From CAYFTL01 sp964346145 (GTDB taxonomy: Bacteria; Bacillota; Clostridia; Christensenellales; Aristaeellaceae), in contig CAYFTL010000011.1 in NCBI GenBank assembly GCA_964346145.1, positions 1 through 55,185 on the forward strand: DNA of 55,185 nucleotides. Reading direction: 5' to 3'. Both the position numbers and the translations under genes were made by a program. This document shows positions 19,356 through 27,537 of the stretch, piece after piece. Within the stretch, counting starts at the first letter, position 1; each line of letters opens with the position of its first letter. Below the pieces are notes generated by a model. It made no database searches and had not been told where the DNA came from. It worked only from the letters and a program-made list of their open reading frames with translations.

Positions 19356-20813
19356 ATGAAAATTCGCACCCGCTTTGCGCCCAGCCCCACCGGCTATATG
19401 CATGTGGGCAATTTGCGCACGGCGTTGTTTACTTATTTACTCGCCAAGCACGAAGGCGGAACCTTCATTTTGCGTTTGGAGGACACCGATCAGGAGCGCG
19501 AAGTGGAGGGCGCCGATCAGCTGATTTATCGGACGCTGCGAGGGGTTGGTTTGAATTACGACGAAGGGCCGGATGTGGGCGGCGATTATGGCCCCTACAT
19601 CCAAAGCCAACGCCGGGGAATTTACAAACAATATGCCGACAAACTGGTGCAATCGGGCCATGCATACCCTTGTTTTTGTACCAAGGAGCGCTTGGAGCAG
19701 GCGCGGGCGGAAGCGGAAAAGAAGGGCGAAACCTTTAAGTACGACAAACACTGCCTGAAGCTGGGCAAAGAAGAAGTTGCGCAAAAGTTGGAAGCCGGTG
19801 TAGAGCACGTAATTCGTCAGAACATTCCCACCGAGGGTATAGCCGGGTTTGACGATTTGGTATACGGCCGGGTGGAGGTCGAGGCGAGCACTCTGGACGA
19901 CAACGTGCTGATCAAGGCCGATGGACTGCCTACCTATAACTTTGCCAACGTGGTGGACGATCACTTGATGGAGATCACCCATGTGATCCGCGGCATTGAA
20001 TACCTGTCTTCATCGCCCAAGTATAACTTGTTGTATGAGGCTTTTGGCTGGGAGCCGCCCAAATACATTCACGTTACCCCTGTGATGCGCGACGCCAAGC
20101 GCAAGTTGTCCAAGCGCGACGGCGACGCGACGTTTGAAGATTTGTGCAACATGGGTTATTTAGATGAAGCGATCATAAACTATTTGGCGTTGCTCGGCTG
20201 GAGTCCCAGTGGTGACGAAGAGTTCTTTACTTTGGAAGAACTGGTTGAGCAGTTTAGCATAAAAGGCTTGTCCAAATCCCCTTCTATCTTTGACATAAAC
20301 AAGCTGACTTGGTTTAACGCCGAATACATCCGCCAGCTCCCCTTTGAGCGGTATATGGAGCTGGCCACCCCCTGGCTGGACCGGGTGCTTAGCGCCGACA
20401 GGTTTAATTACAAGCGCATCGGCGAGCTGCTGCAAAGCCGAACCGAAGTGTTTAACAGAATCCCCGAAATGGTGGATTTCCTGGCGGAGCGGCTAGAGTT
20501 TGGAACGGATTTGTACACCCACAAAAAAATGAAGACCAACCCGGAAGTGGCGCTTGGCGCACTCAAGGCCATGAAGCCGGTGCTGGAGGGGATAACCGAC
20601 TGGCAGGAGTCCGATATTCATGACGCCTTGATGGCCGCAATTCCGGGTACAGGGCTCAAAAACGGACAAGTGCTGTGGCCGCTGCGCATTGCAATTTCCG
20701 GCAAGGCTTCTACGCCCGGCGGTGCCATCGAAATTGCTTACTTGCTGGGCAAAAGTGAAACCCTTGCCCGGTTGGATACATCCATCGCTCAGCTTGAGCA
20801 AAGCGCCGGATAA
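19356..20813 (+). CDS. gltX: Glutamyl-tRNA synthetase
   Basis: Charges tRNA-Glu with glutamate (485 aa, class Ic). The HIGH-type motif is PSPTGYMHVGNLRTALF near the N-terminus and the KMSKS-type motif is KRKLSKRDGDATFED near 248; the C-terminal part is the helical anticodon-binding domain of bacterial GluRS. The start is supported by the family N-terminus MKIRTRFAPSPTG, with only a weak ribosome site (TAGGATG) about 10 bp upstream, which may lower translation compared with glnS. Since GlnRS is encoded next door, this enzyme should be the discriminating kind that charges only tRNA-Glu, which is inference. Confidence 0.96.
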   Translation: MKIRTRFAPSPTGYMHVGNLRTALFTYLLAKHEGGTFILRLEDTDQEREVEGADQLIYRTLRGVGLNYDEGPDVGGDYGPYIQSQRRGIYKQYADKLVQSGHAYPCFCTKERLEQARAEAEKKGETFKYDKHCLKLGKEEVAQKLEAGVEHVIRQNIPTEGIAGFDDLVYGRVEVEASTLDDNVLIKADGLPTYNFANVVDDHLMEITHVIRGIEYLSSSPKYNLLYEAFGWEPPKYIHVTPVMRDAKRKLSKRDGDATFEDLCNMGYLDEAIINYLALLGWSPSGDEEFFTLEELVEQFSIKGLSKSPSIFDINKLTWFNAEYIRQLPFERYMELATPWLDRVLSADRFNYKRIGELLQSRTEVFNRIPEMVDFLAERLEFGTDLYTHKKMKTNPEVALGALKAMKPVLEGITDWQESDIHDALMAAIPGTGLKNGQVLWPLRIAISGKASTPGGAIEIAYLLGKSETLARLDTSIAQLEQSAG

Positions 20814-20840
20814 AGGATAGTGTTTAGATAGTATAAAAAT

Positions 20841-20878
20841 AAGGCACCGGAAAAAGCATTCCGGCGCCTTGTTTTTTT
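20841..20878 (+). terminator. Rho-independent terminator after gltX
   Basis: AAGGCACCGG and CCGGCGCCTT form a stem with one mismatch, followed by GTTTTTTT. Confidence 0.88.
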
Positions 20879-20944
20879 ATGTTTATGCGCGCTAAAAATT
20901 TCGGGAAAAAGCAAGAGAAAAAATGCTTAAGGATTTGTGTTGTT

Positions 20945-20972
20945 TTGCTGGGCATGGCGCAGCGAATATAGT
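20945..20972 (+). promoter_or_regulatory. Putative promoter of the sialidase-fold gene
   Basis: TTGCTG (20945-20950) and TATAGT (20967-20972) with a 16-bp spacer. Confidence 0.4.
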
Positions 20973-21077
20973 AACATAGCAATAGGATATTTTAAGAAGA
21001 AACATTGTAAATGCGTTCGGCCCAATTTGGATCCCAACCGGCTTTTATAACCTGGCAGGATGGAAAGGGTGGAGGAT

Positions 21078-22490
21078 ATGCGCGGACAAGCTCATTGGAA
21101 TTATACACCGTACACCAGGCTAAACGAATATCAAAAACGCAGCGCGCCCTATATATGCCGCGTGGCGCCCGCCGATGGTGCGATCGAAATCGAATGGTTT
21201 GACAAGGGGAGCGGACAACCCCACGATTTGTATTACAGGCGTTTGAACACCGACTTGCCCTACCAAAGGATGGAAGGTATATCCAGCGTAGTGCGGATAG
21301 AAGGACTAGCGCCGGCGCGCGAATATGAGTTTTACGTGGCGCGCCGGGATTTGAGCGCTCGAAGTGATCTGCGCATTGCCCAGGCGGCTTCCGCAGTGGG
21401 TACGGTAGTCAATTACTTGCATCCCTATGATGAAGCATACGCCTTCTCAGGGCGCAGCCTGTGTAGCCCATCCATCGTGCAGCTGCCTTCGGGTGCGCTC
21501 ATAGCCTCGATGGATGTGTTCGCCGGCGGTGCGCCGCAAAATCTAAGCCTGCTGTTTCGTTCCCGGGATGGAGGGCAAAGCTGGCACTACTTGACCGAGC
21601 TGTTTCCCTGCTTTTGGGGCAAGTTGTTTGTGCACCGCGGACGGCTGTATATGCTGGCCAACACCACGGAATATGGGAATCTAATCATCGGCAGTTCCCA
21701 AGATGATGGCCAAACCTGGTCAGCCCCGGTCACGATTTTGCCGGGCGCAGGTTCGGCCAAAGATCAGGGGCCGCACAAGGCACCCATGCCGGTGATCGAG
21801 TGGAAGGGCAGACTGTATACCGGCATTGATTACGGTTCTTGGGGCAGCGGCGGTCATGCCAACGGTCTAATGTCCATCGGTGCCGATGCCGATTTGCTCT
21901 GTCCACAAAACTGGAGTTGTACGGATTTTTGTGCGTACAACCCTGATTGGCCGGGCGCGGCACAGGGCAAAAGCGGCGGAGGCCTGGAAGGTAATGCGGT
22001 GCCCGGGCCGGATGGTGGAATTTACAATGTGTTGCGCTATCAGATGACCGGCTGCGACCCGGCCTATGGGAAAGCTTTGATATTAAAAGGCAATGTGGAT
22101 GATCCGGAGGCCGGGCTTGAATTTCACAAGATCGTGGATTTTAACGGAGGTTCTAACTCCAAATTTGACTTGTTGTACGACAAGAAAACCGATGCTTACT
22201 GGGCCATCGTGAGCGAAGTGGTATATGCAACCCAACCGGCGCAGCGCAACGTGCTGTCATTAGCGGTGAGCAAGGGTGGCTTTGAGGATTTTCACATTGT
22301 GAAAAACCTGTACGACTTTCGGGAAGAGGACGCAGCACTGGTAGGCATGCAATACATCAGTTTTGCGTTTGACGGCGAGGATATTATTTATCTGTCGCGC
22401 ACAGCGATGAACAAGGCGCGAAACTACCACGATGCCAATTATATTACTTTCCACAGGATCAAAGACTTTCGTCAATATCTAGAGGATTAA
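21078..22490 (+). CDS. Sialidase-fold (BNR/Asp-box) protein
   Basis: A 470-aa protein with an N-terminal beta-sandwich resembling fibronectin type III (about residues 25-105, ending GLAPAREYEFYVARRD) and a six-bladed propeller with two clear Asp boxes, SRDGGQSW and SQDDGQTW. The propeller starts SGRSLCSPSIVQLPSGAL, as in exo-sialidase-like proteins. There is no signal peptide, so it should act in the cytoplasm, unlike secreted sialidases. The precise activity is unknown; a glycosidase or lyase on an imported glycan is possible. Start uncertain: ATG 21078 has GGAAAGGG about 8 bp upstream, while ATG 21060 (six residues longer) has AGG touching it. The PHP gene follows after 85 bp. Confidence 0.65.
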   Translation: MRGQAHWNYTPYTRLNEYQKRSAPYICRVAPADGAIEIEWFDKGSGQPHDLYYRRLNTDLPYQRMEGISSVVRIEGLAPAREYEFYVARRDLSARSDLRIAQAASAVGTVVNYLHPYDEAYAFSGRSLCSPSIVQLPSGALIASMDVFAGGAPQNLSLLFRSRDGGQSWHYLTELFPCFWGKLFVHRGRLYMLANTTEYGNLIIGSSQDDGQTWSAPVTILPGAGSAKDQGPHKAPMPVIEWKGRLYTGIDYGSWGSGGHANGLMSIGADADLLCPQNWSCTDFCAYNPDWPGAAQGKSGGGLEGNAVPGPDGGIYNVLRYQMTGCDPAYGKALILKGNVDDPEAGLEFHKIVDFNGGSNSKFDLLYDKKTDAYWAIVSEVVYATQPAQRNVLSLAVSKGGFEDFHIVKNLYDFREEDAALVGMQYISFAFDGEDIIYLSRTAMNKARNYHDANYITFHRIKDFRQYLED

Positions 22491-22575
22491 GGCGATTTAA
22501 AGCCGAAATATTATTTTCACAAGGCTCCGTAGAGAGGTAAAGGAGGAGCCACAGATCGGAAGGAGGGAATTGCTT

Positions 22576-23421
22576 ATGTTTACCCCGAAGGTTGATTTGC
22601 ACGTACACTCTTATTTTTCGGATGGAACCATGTCGCCGGCAGAAATCGCGGAAGAGGCGGAGGCAAGCCAAGTGGGTGTGCTGGCTGTTGCCGACCACAA
22701 TACGCTGGAGGGCAGCATGGCCATTCGCGAAGAATGTTTTGAAAGAGGGATACGTTACATTCCCGCTGTAGAAATCGACGCACTGGAAAAGGGCGCAAAT
22801 TTTCACGTTCTGGCCTATGGATTTGACATGTTGAATTTGGAATTCAGAGCATTTTTAAGCCATGCCAGTTTTTTGCTGGATGAACTCAGCGTTAAACTGG
22901 TGGAAGCCATGCAGCGCGATTACGATAGCATATCGCTAAAAGACTTTATGGAATATACCTATGACCGAAGGCTGGGCGGCTGGAAAGCCCTTCATTATTT
23001 TGTGGAAAAAGGGCTTACATCTTCTTTAAGGGAAGGGGTTCGGTTGTATGGTCGGTATAGCATCAGCTATGACGTCTCGGGCTATTCTACCATCTCTGCA
23101 ATTGCCTACCGCATACACAAGGCGGGCGGCTATGCGGTGCTTGCTCACCCGGGGGAGTTGATCGACTCGGAAAATATTGATGATTTTTCCGCGGAAGTCA
23201 AGCGCATTGTTGTGGACTGTGGTTTGGACGGAGTAGAGTGCTATTACCCATCCCATTCGGAGCTGATTACGAAGGCGTGCGTGGAAATTTGCACGGAGAA
23301 GAATCTGTTGATCACGGCAGGATCCGATTGCCACGGGAATTTCGGCAGAGCCAAAGTGGGACAAATGGGCATAAGCCTAGACAAGTTGGTGTTAAAGGAC
23401 TTGCTACACAAAACCTTTTGA
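22576..23421 (+). CDS. PHP domain phosphoesterase
   Basis: Metal-dependent phosphoesterase of the PHP superfamily (281 aa) with all metal motifs: DLHVHSYFSDGTMSP at the start, AVADHNTLEG, the VEID glutamate, VLAHPGE and the C-terminal GSDCHGNFGRAKVG. Stand-alone PHP proteins of this type act on nucleotide or sugar phosphates (for example 3',5'-nucleoside bisphosphate phosphatases), but the substrate cannot be read from sequence. Start at ATG 22576, 8 bp after AGGAGGG; a TTG six bases earlier is too close. Likely cotranscribed with the sialidase-fold gene and followed by a terminator. Confidence 0.85.
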   Translation: MFTPKVDLHVHSYFSDGTMSPAEIAEEAEASQVGVLAVADHNTLEGSMAIREECFERGIRYIPAVEIDALEKGANFHVLAYGFDMLNLEFRAFLSHASFLLDELSVKLVEAMQRDYDSISLKDFMEYTYDRRLGGWKALHYFVEKGLTSSLREGVRLYGRYSISYDVSGYSTISAIAYRIHKAGGYAVLAHPGELIDSENIDDFSAEVKRIVVDCGLDGVECYYPSHSELITKACVEICTEKNLLITAGSDCHGNFGRAKVGQMGISLDKLVLKDLLHKTF

Positions 23422-23497
23422 GAATCCAAAAGGAAAAGCAAACGTTAACCTTCTTAATGCGAGCAATCGCGGGCGAAAAGTTTTGAAAAAATCTGAG

Positions 23498-23534
23498 CCG
23501 CAGCGCGTGGAAAAATCCATGCCCTGCGGTTTTT
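23498..23534 (+). terminator. Rho-independent terminator after the PHP gene
   Basis: CCGCAG (23498-23503) pairs with CTGCGG (23524-23529), with an inner TGGA/TCCA stem, followed by TTTTT. From 23535 to 23666 nothing else is seen. Confidence 0.8.
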
Positions 23535-23666
23535 CTCTGGCAAGATTGTGGTTCGAAGTTTTTATTCCTAAGCGCAAAAGGGCAGTAATATTGCAATGTG
23601 CGCGGTTTTGGTGTGCTTTTTGGGAACAATAGACACAAAAAAATTTTTTAATGTTAAAAATACGGG

Positions 23667-23695
23667 TTGATTTTTACAAATGAGTGTGCGATAAT
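23667..23695 (+). promoter_or_regulatory. Promoter of the ROK regulator gene
   Basis: TTGATT (23667-23672), 17-bp spacer, GATAAT (23690-23695), with a TG one base before the -10. The expected start is near 23702, right at the tandem operator. Confidence 0.7.
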
Positions 23696-23703
23696 GTACT
23701 AAA

Positions 23704-23737
23704 TTAAATCAGTTAAACAATTAAATCATTTAAATAA
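23704..23737. promoter_or_regulatory. Tandem 17-bp operator, probable ROK repressor site
   Basis: Two adjacent 17-mers, TTAAATCAGTTAAACAA and TTAAATCATTTAAATAA, agree at 15 of 17 positions and begin at the predicted transcript start. ROK repressors such as NagC, Mlc and XylR bind A/T-rich TTTA/TAAA half-sites, so autorepression by the gene just downstream is the natural reading. Binding itself is inferred. Confidence 0.65.
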
Positions 23738-23790
23738 TATATTGCCGCAATGTTGGGCAACATACGTGTACGACTCAGAGGAGAGGTTTC

Positions 23791-25002
23791 GTGGCCAAGC
23801 AGGGAAAGAACCAGGACGACATATCGCAGCTCAACCGATCGTTGATCATGCGATTGATTCACAGAATGGGCGTTTGTTCGCGCACGGAGTTGGCCAGGCA
23901 AAGCGGGCTGACCAACGCTTCGGTTACGGGAATCGTCCAGCAGCTGATTGCGGCCGGTGTGGTCGAGGAAGTTGGTCTAATCGGCGGAAACAGCGGAAGG
24001 CGTTCCATCGGGCTGTCCCTGAGTTTGAATAAATATCTGTGTGTGGGCATCCGTTTGACCAGAAAGCACATCTTGGGCGGTTTGTTTGATATTTCCGGCG
24101 AATTATACGCTTCGGAGCAGCGGGAGATCATGGCCAATTCTAGTCCCAAAGACGCCATGAAGCTGATGAAGGAAATTATCACCAAGCTGTTGGAGCAGGC
24201 GGACAGCCGCCAAGTGCTGGGGATTGGGATTGCACTTCCCGGCCCGATCATCTATAAGGAAGAAAAAATCGCTTACATGAGCGCTTTTCCCGGCTGGGAA
24301 AATATTTCTATCAAAGAAGAGCTATCGGCAGCCTTTGATTTGCCGGTGCTGTTGGAGCACGACGGCGTGTGCTTTGCCCTTTCTGAATGGTGGAACCAGG
24401 GATCGGAAGATTACGGATTGATGCTATGCGTGCTGGTTGGACAGGGTGTAGGAGCCGGCATCATCAAAGAAGGGCGACCCATTCGGGGGGCGATGGGCTG
24501 TGCGGGTGAGATTGGACACATGAGCATGGATCCCTTTGGGGAGCGTTGTGATTGTGGAAACTGCGGGTGTATGGAAAAGTATTCCTCCCTGTTGGCGCTG
24601 GAAAAGATGATGCGCGCCGAGCTGAAGCACCATCCCGAACATCCGCTTTATGGAACCGAGCCGGAGTATCACCAGATTCTGCCTCTGGTTCAGGCGGGCG
24701 ATCCGCTCTCTGTGGAGCTGTTTACCCGCGCGGCGCAGTATCTCGGTTATGCGCTGGTAAACCTTATCAACTTCTTAAACCCAGATGTGGTTGTCGTGAC
24801 CGACGATATGGCGGTCTGTGACAAGCTGATGCAAAGCGTATTAGAATCGGTGTTGACCGAGCGTTTGTCCCCCAGGATTTTAGCGGAAACCCGGCTGATC
24901 GTGCGGCCCAACAACTCTTACCAGGCGATGCAGGCGGCCACGTCGCTCATTATGGATCGTTTTCTAAGTCAGCCTGTAATGCTGCCCCGGAAGAGCTCTT
25001 AA
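23791..25002 (+). CDS. ROK family transcriptional repressor (NagC/XylR type)
   Basis: Sugar-responsive DNA-binding regulator (403 aa). An N-terminal winged helix-turn-helix (about residues 10-60; SRTELARQSGLTNASVTGIV) is joined to a ROK sugar-binding domain with the intact zinc motif CDCGNCGCMEKYSS after EIGHMSMDP, and the sugar-contact motif LLEHDGVCFALSEWW. The catalytic DNA (Asn-Asp) of ROK kinases reads HDG here, a difference that fits a regulator rather than a kinase. The start is GTG with GGAGAGG upstream. It is the first gene before the sugar importer (55 bp gap) and the tandem repeat at 23704-23737 overlaps its own start site, so it should control itself and the operon. Confidence 0.9.
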   Translation: MAKQGKNQDDISQLNRSLIMRLIHRMGVCSRTELARQSGLTNASVTGIVQQLIAAGVVEEVGLIGGNSGRRSIGLSLSLNKYLCVGIRLTRKHILGGLFDISGELYASEQREIMANSSPKDAMKLMKEIITKLLEQADSRQVLGIGIALPGPIIYKEEKIAYMSAFPGWENISIKEELSAAFDLPVLLEHDGVCFALSEWWNQGSEDYGLMLCVLVGQGVGAGIIKEGRPIRGAMGCAGEIGHMSMDPFGERCDCGNCGCMEKYSSLLALEKMMRAELKHHPEHPLYGTEPEYHQILPLVQAGDPLSVELFTRAAQYLGYALVNLINFLNPDVVVVTDDMAVCDKLMQSVLESVLTERLSPRILAETRLIVRPNNSYQAMQAATSLIMDRFLSQPVMLPRKSS

Positions 25003-25008
25003 CTTGTA

Positions 25009-25045
25009 TTTTCTCTCGCAACGAGAAAAAATAAAATTATTTTAT
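25009..25045 (+). promoter_or_regulatory. Two small dyads before the binding-protein gene
   Basis: TTTTCTC/GAGAAAA (25009-25029) and the perfect ATAAAA-TTA-TTTTAT (25031-25045) lie between the regulator and the binding-protein gene, just before GGAGG. They could be a second operator or a 5' mRNA hairpin. Confidence 0.35.
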
Positions 25046-25056
25046 GGAGGTACACC

Positions 25057-26427
25057 ATGAAAAAGACACTGTGCGTTGCTTTGGCGCTGGTTCTGACTTT
25101 GGCTATGTGCATTCCCGCCTTTGCAGAATCCGATGCCGAGCCCAAGACTGAGTTCAGCGGAACCATTCGCCTGACCGGCCCCGGCCTGTTTTCCGACGTC
25201 GGCCCCGATGGAAGCGAGGACCTGATCACCGGAAAAATGAAACCGGGCTACAACGAACTGATTGCAGAATTCAACAAAGACTACCCCAACGTGACGGTAG
25301 AAGTGAATTCGGTTCCCTGGGACAACTGGATGTCGGTTGTACAAACCGCAGCCGCCGGCGGCACTGCAGACATTTTGCTGCACGGTTCCATGCTGGCCGA
25401 AGTGTGCTTGGACCTGACTCCTTACTTGGAGAAAGACCCCCAGGTTGCCGAAGCTCTGGCCGTTAAGCCCGAAGTGTTCCGCCCCGACGAAAAGAACTAC
25501 GACAAGACGGCACCCACCGGCATTTCCTATAGGGCAGAACCCTACTATGCACTGCTAGACACCAAACTCTTTGAAGAGTGGGGTGTAGAGATGCCCGACA
25601 ATACCTGGACCTACGATGAGCTGTTGGCGCTGGCCCAGAAGATGACCGGCACCAACCCGACCACCGGCGCCGAAAACTATGGCGTATGGTACTTCGGCAA
25701 CGAAGACGGCAACATTTGGAAGCTGTTCTCCACGGTTTCTGCCGCTTGGGGCGTAAAGACCATGGAATTTAACACCGCTAACAAATATGAAGCTAAAATG
25801 GACTTCACCTCCGAAGGCGCTGTGAAAGTGTTCAACTACATCAACGAGTTGTACAAGTGCGCACCGCCCAGCTATTTAGAAAACATGGGCAACGACAAGA
25901 CTGCCACCGAAGAGAACGATATCGCTATCGTGCTGGGCGAAGGCCCCATCAGCATGTACAAAAACACTTTGAACTATGGAACCCAGGATCGTTTTGTGTA
26001 CATGCCCTTCCCGGTTAACGAGGTTGACGTGGAAGCCAAGTATTCCTCCTTTACCGGTACCAACTCCATCGCGATCGCCAAGACGGCCAGCGAGCCCGAC
26101 CTGGCATGGGAGTTCATTAAATGGCTGGTAACCGACGAAGCTGCAGGCGACTGGCTCTTGGCCACCGACAGCGGCCCGGCAACCCACTACGGAATGTCTA
26201 AGTTGGATCCGGAACTGCCCTACACCGCTTGCTACAACGAAGTATTCGGCCAGTTTTGGGATAACTTCACCGTAAGCCAATGCGAAGCCTTCGACACCGC
26301 CTACGGCAATGCTCTGGCTTCCTTGAGCGCTGGACTTACCGGCATGTACACCGGCACCTACACACCCGAGACCTGTGCACAATACATACAGGATCAGGTT
26401 GTCGAGTACCAAAACATGTACAAATAA
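25057..26427 (+). CDS. Carbohydrate ABC importer, extracellular binding protein
   Basis: Family 1 solute-binding protein (456 aa) that captures a sugar or oligosaccharide outside the cell. It has a clear signal peptide (MKKTLCVALALVLTLAM then IPAFAES) with a likely signal-peptidase I site after AFA; no proper lipobox follows, which is unusual for a monoderm, where most binding proteins are lipoproteins. Typical family-1 features include YNELIAEFNKDYPNVTVEV, NSVPWDNWMSVVQTAAAGG, ADILLHGS and TNSIAIAKTASEPDLAWEFI. GGAGG lies upstream of the ATG. The permeases follow after a hairpin. The ligand is inferred to be a substrate of the GH2 enzymes downstream. Confidence 0.9.
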   Translation: MKKTLCVALALVLTLAMCIPAFAESDAEPKTEFSGTIRLTGPGLFSDVGPDGSEDLITGKMKPGYNELIAEFNKDYPNVTVEVNSVPWDNWMSVVQTAAAGGTADILLHGSMLAEVCLDLTPYLEKDPQVAEALAVKPEVFRPDEKNYDKTAPTGISYRAEPYYALLDTKLFEEWGVEMPDNTWTYDELLALAQKMTGTNPTTGAENYGVWYFGNEDGNIWKLFSTVSAAWGVKTMEFNTANKYEAKMDFTSEGAVKVFNYINELYKCAPPSYLENMGNDKTATEENDIAIVLGEGPISMYKNTLNYGTQDRFVYMPFPVNEVDVEAKYSSFTGTNSIAIAKTASEPDLAWEFIKWLVTDEAAGDWLLATDSGPATHYGMSKLDPELPYTACYNEVFGQFWDNFTVSQCEAFDTAYGNALASLSAGLTGMYTGTYTPETCAQYIQDQVVEYQNMYK

Positions 26428-26440
26428 TTTTTGATGGAAT

Positions 26441-26470
26441 TGCCGCGCGAAATGTATTTTTCGCGCGGCA
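26441..26470 (+). other. Intercistronic hairpin between binding protein and permease
   Basis: TGCCGCGCGAAA and TTTCGCGCGGCA form a perfect 12-bp stem with a 6-nt loop and no T run. Such hairpins often protect the 3' end of the binding-protein mRNA so that it is made in excess over the permeases. Confidence 0.75.
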
Positions 26471-26593
26471 GATCCTTCACATTGGCAGGAGTCGTTTACA
26501 CTTTCGTTTGCGGCTTAGAGGCTTGTTAAAAACAGCCCGGCAATCCGGCCGACTGGTTTATAACAAATTTGGTTATGGGGAAGGGGATCCGCT

Positions 26594-27517
26594 TTGAAAA
26601 AGAAGAACAGGCCCACAGCTTGGAGGCTGCGGCGCGAATTGCAATGGTATTCTTTTATATTGCCTGCGATAGTATGTTTGATATTGTTTACCTATATTCC
26701 CATGTTCAGCAGCATACGCTACAGTTTGTACCGCGTGAGCGTAGTGGGTTTTGGCGAAGAGTACATTGGGCTTCAAAACTACAAAGCGCTGCTCACTTCT
26801 TCTGCGTTTTGGAATGCGGTAAAAAATACCGCCATTTTGGCGTTGTACTCCCTTGTGGTCATCCCGGTCGGTTTTGTGTTGGCTACGCAGCTGAACAGTT
26901 TGGGCAGAACGCGCACACAGTCGTTCTTTCGAGTGGCATTTTATATGCCCAACATCATCACCGGCGTCAGCGTAGTGCTGTTGTTCCAGTTTATTTTCTT
27001 GCGCGACGGCGGACTTATCAACTCGGTTCTTTCTATGATTACGGGCAAGCCGGTAACCATAGGTTGGTTGACCGATCCTAATCTCACCAAGATTTCGGCT
27101 ACCATATTGGGATTATGGAGCGGATTTGGTTACAATATGCTGATCAACCTGGCGGGTATGCAATCCATTCCCCAGGAGATTTATGAATCGGCCTCTATCG
27201 ACGGGTGCAACGCCGTGCAGCGTTGGCTTTATATTACAATTCCCAACATGACATCCACTTTTACTTTTTTGTTGATTACCAATATAATCGGCAGTTTCTC
27301 CCGATTTACAGATTTGTTTATCCTCAGCGGCAATAGCTCGGCTGGCAATCCCAGCGCGTCTCTTCAGACGATATTAATGTACATCTATCAGTTCAGCTTC
27401 CGCACGCCCAACTTTGGCTTGTCTACGGCTGGATCGATGGTGTTGTTCGTAATGATATTAATCGTGACCGTCATCAACTTGAAGGTTACGGGCTTCTTTA
27501 AGAAAGACCAAATTTAA
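26594..27517 (+). CDS. Carbohydrate ABC importer permease 1 (MalF/UgpA type)
   Basis: Membrane-spanning subunit of 307 aa with six predicted helices; the first is FILPAIVCLILFTYIPMFSS near the N-terminus. The cytoplasmic EAA loop EIYESASIDGCNAVQRWLYI, which docks the ATPase, is present. Start is TTG, 7 bp after AAGGGG. It forms the heterodimeric pore with the product of the next gene, 20 bp downstream. No ATPase gene lies in the operon, so a shared MsmX/UgpC-type ATPase encoded elsewhere is expected. Confidence 0.92.
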   Translation: MKKKNRPTAWRLRRELQWYSFILPAIVCLILFTYIPMFSSIRYSLYRVSVVGFGEEYIGLQNYKALLTSSAFWNAVKNTAILALYSLVVIPVGFVLATQLNSLGRTRTQSFFRVAFYMPNIITGVSVVLLFQFIFLRDGGLINSVLSMITGKPVTIGWLTDPNLTKISATILGLWSGFGYNMLINLAGMQSIPQEIYESASIDGCNAVQRWLYITIPNMTSTFTFLLITNIIGSFSRFTDLFILSGNSSAGNPSASLQTILMYIYQFSFRTPNFGLSTAGSMVLFVMILIVTVINLKVTGFFKKDQI

Positions 27518-27537
27518 TAGAAGGGAGAGAAGCGCGA

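Noticed and set aside
21064..21077. T-box antiterminator-like AAGGGTGGAGG before the sialidase-fold gene
   Set aside because: It lacks the rest of the conserved T-box element (TACCGCG) and stem I; it is better read as a ribosome-binding region.
22523..22550. GGCTCC/GGAGCC hairpin before the PHP gene
   Set aside because: The stem is only 6 bp and contains a purine-rich ribosome-like sequence; too weak to call a regulatory element.
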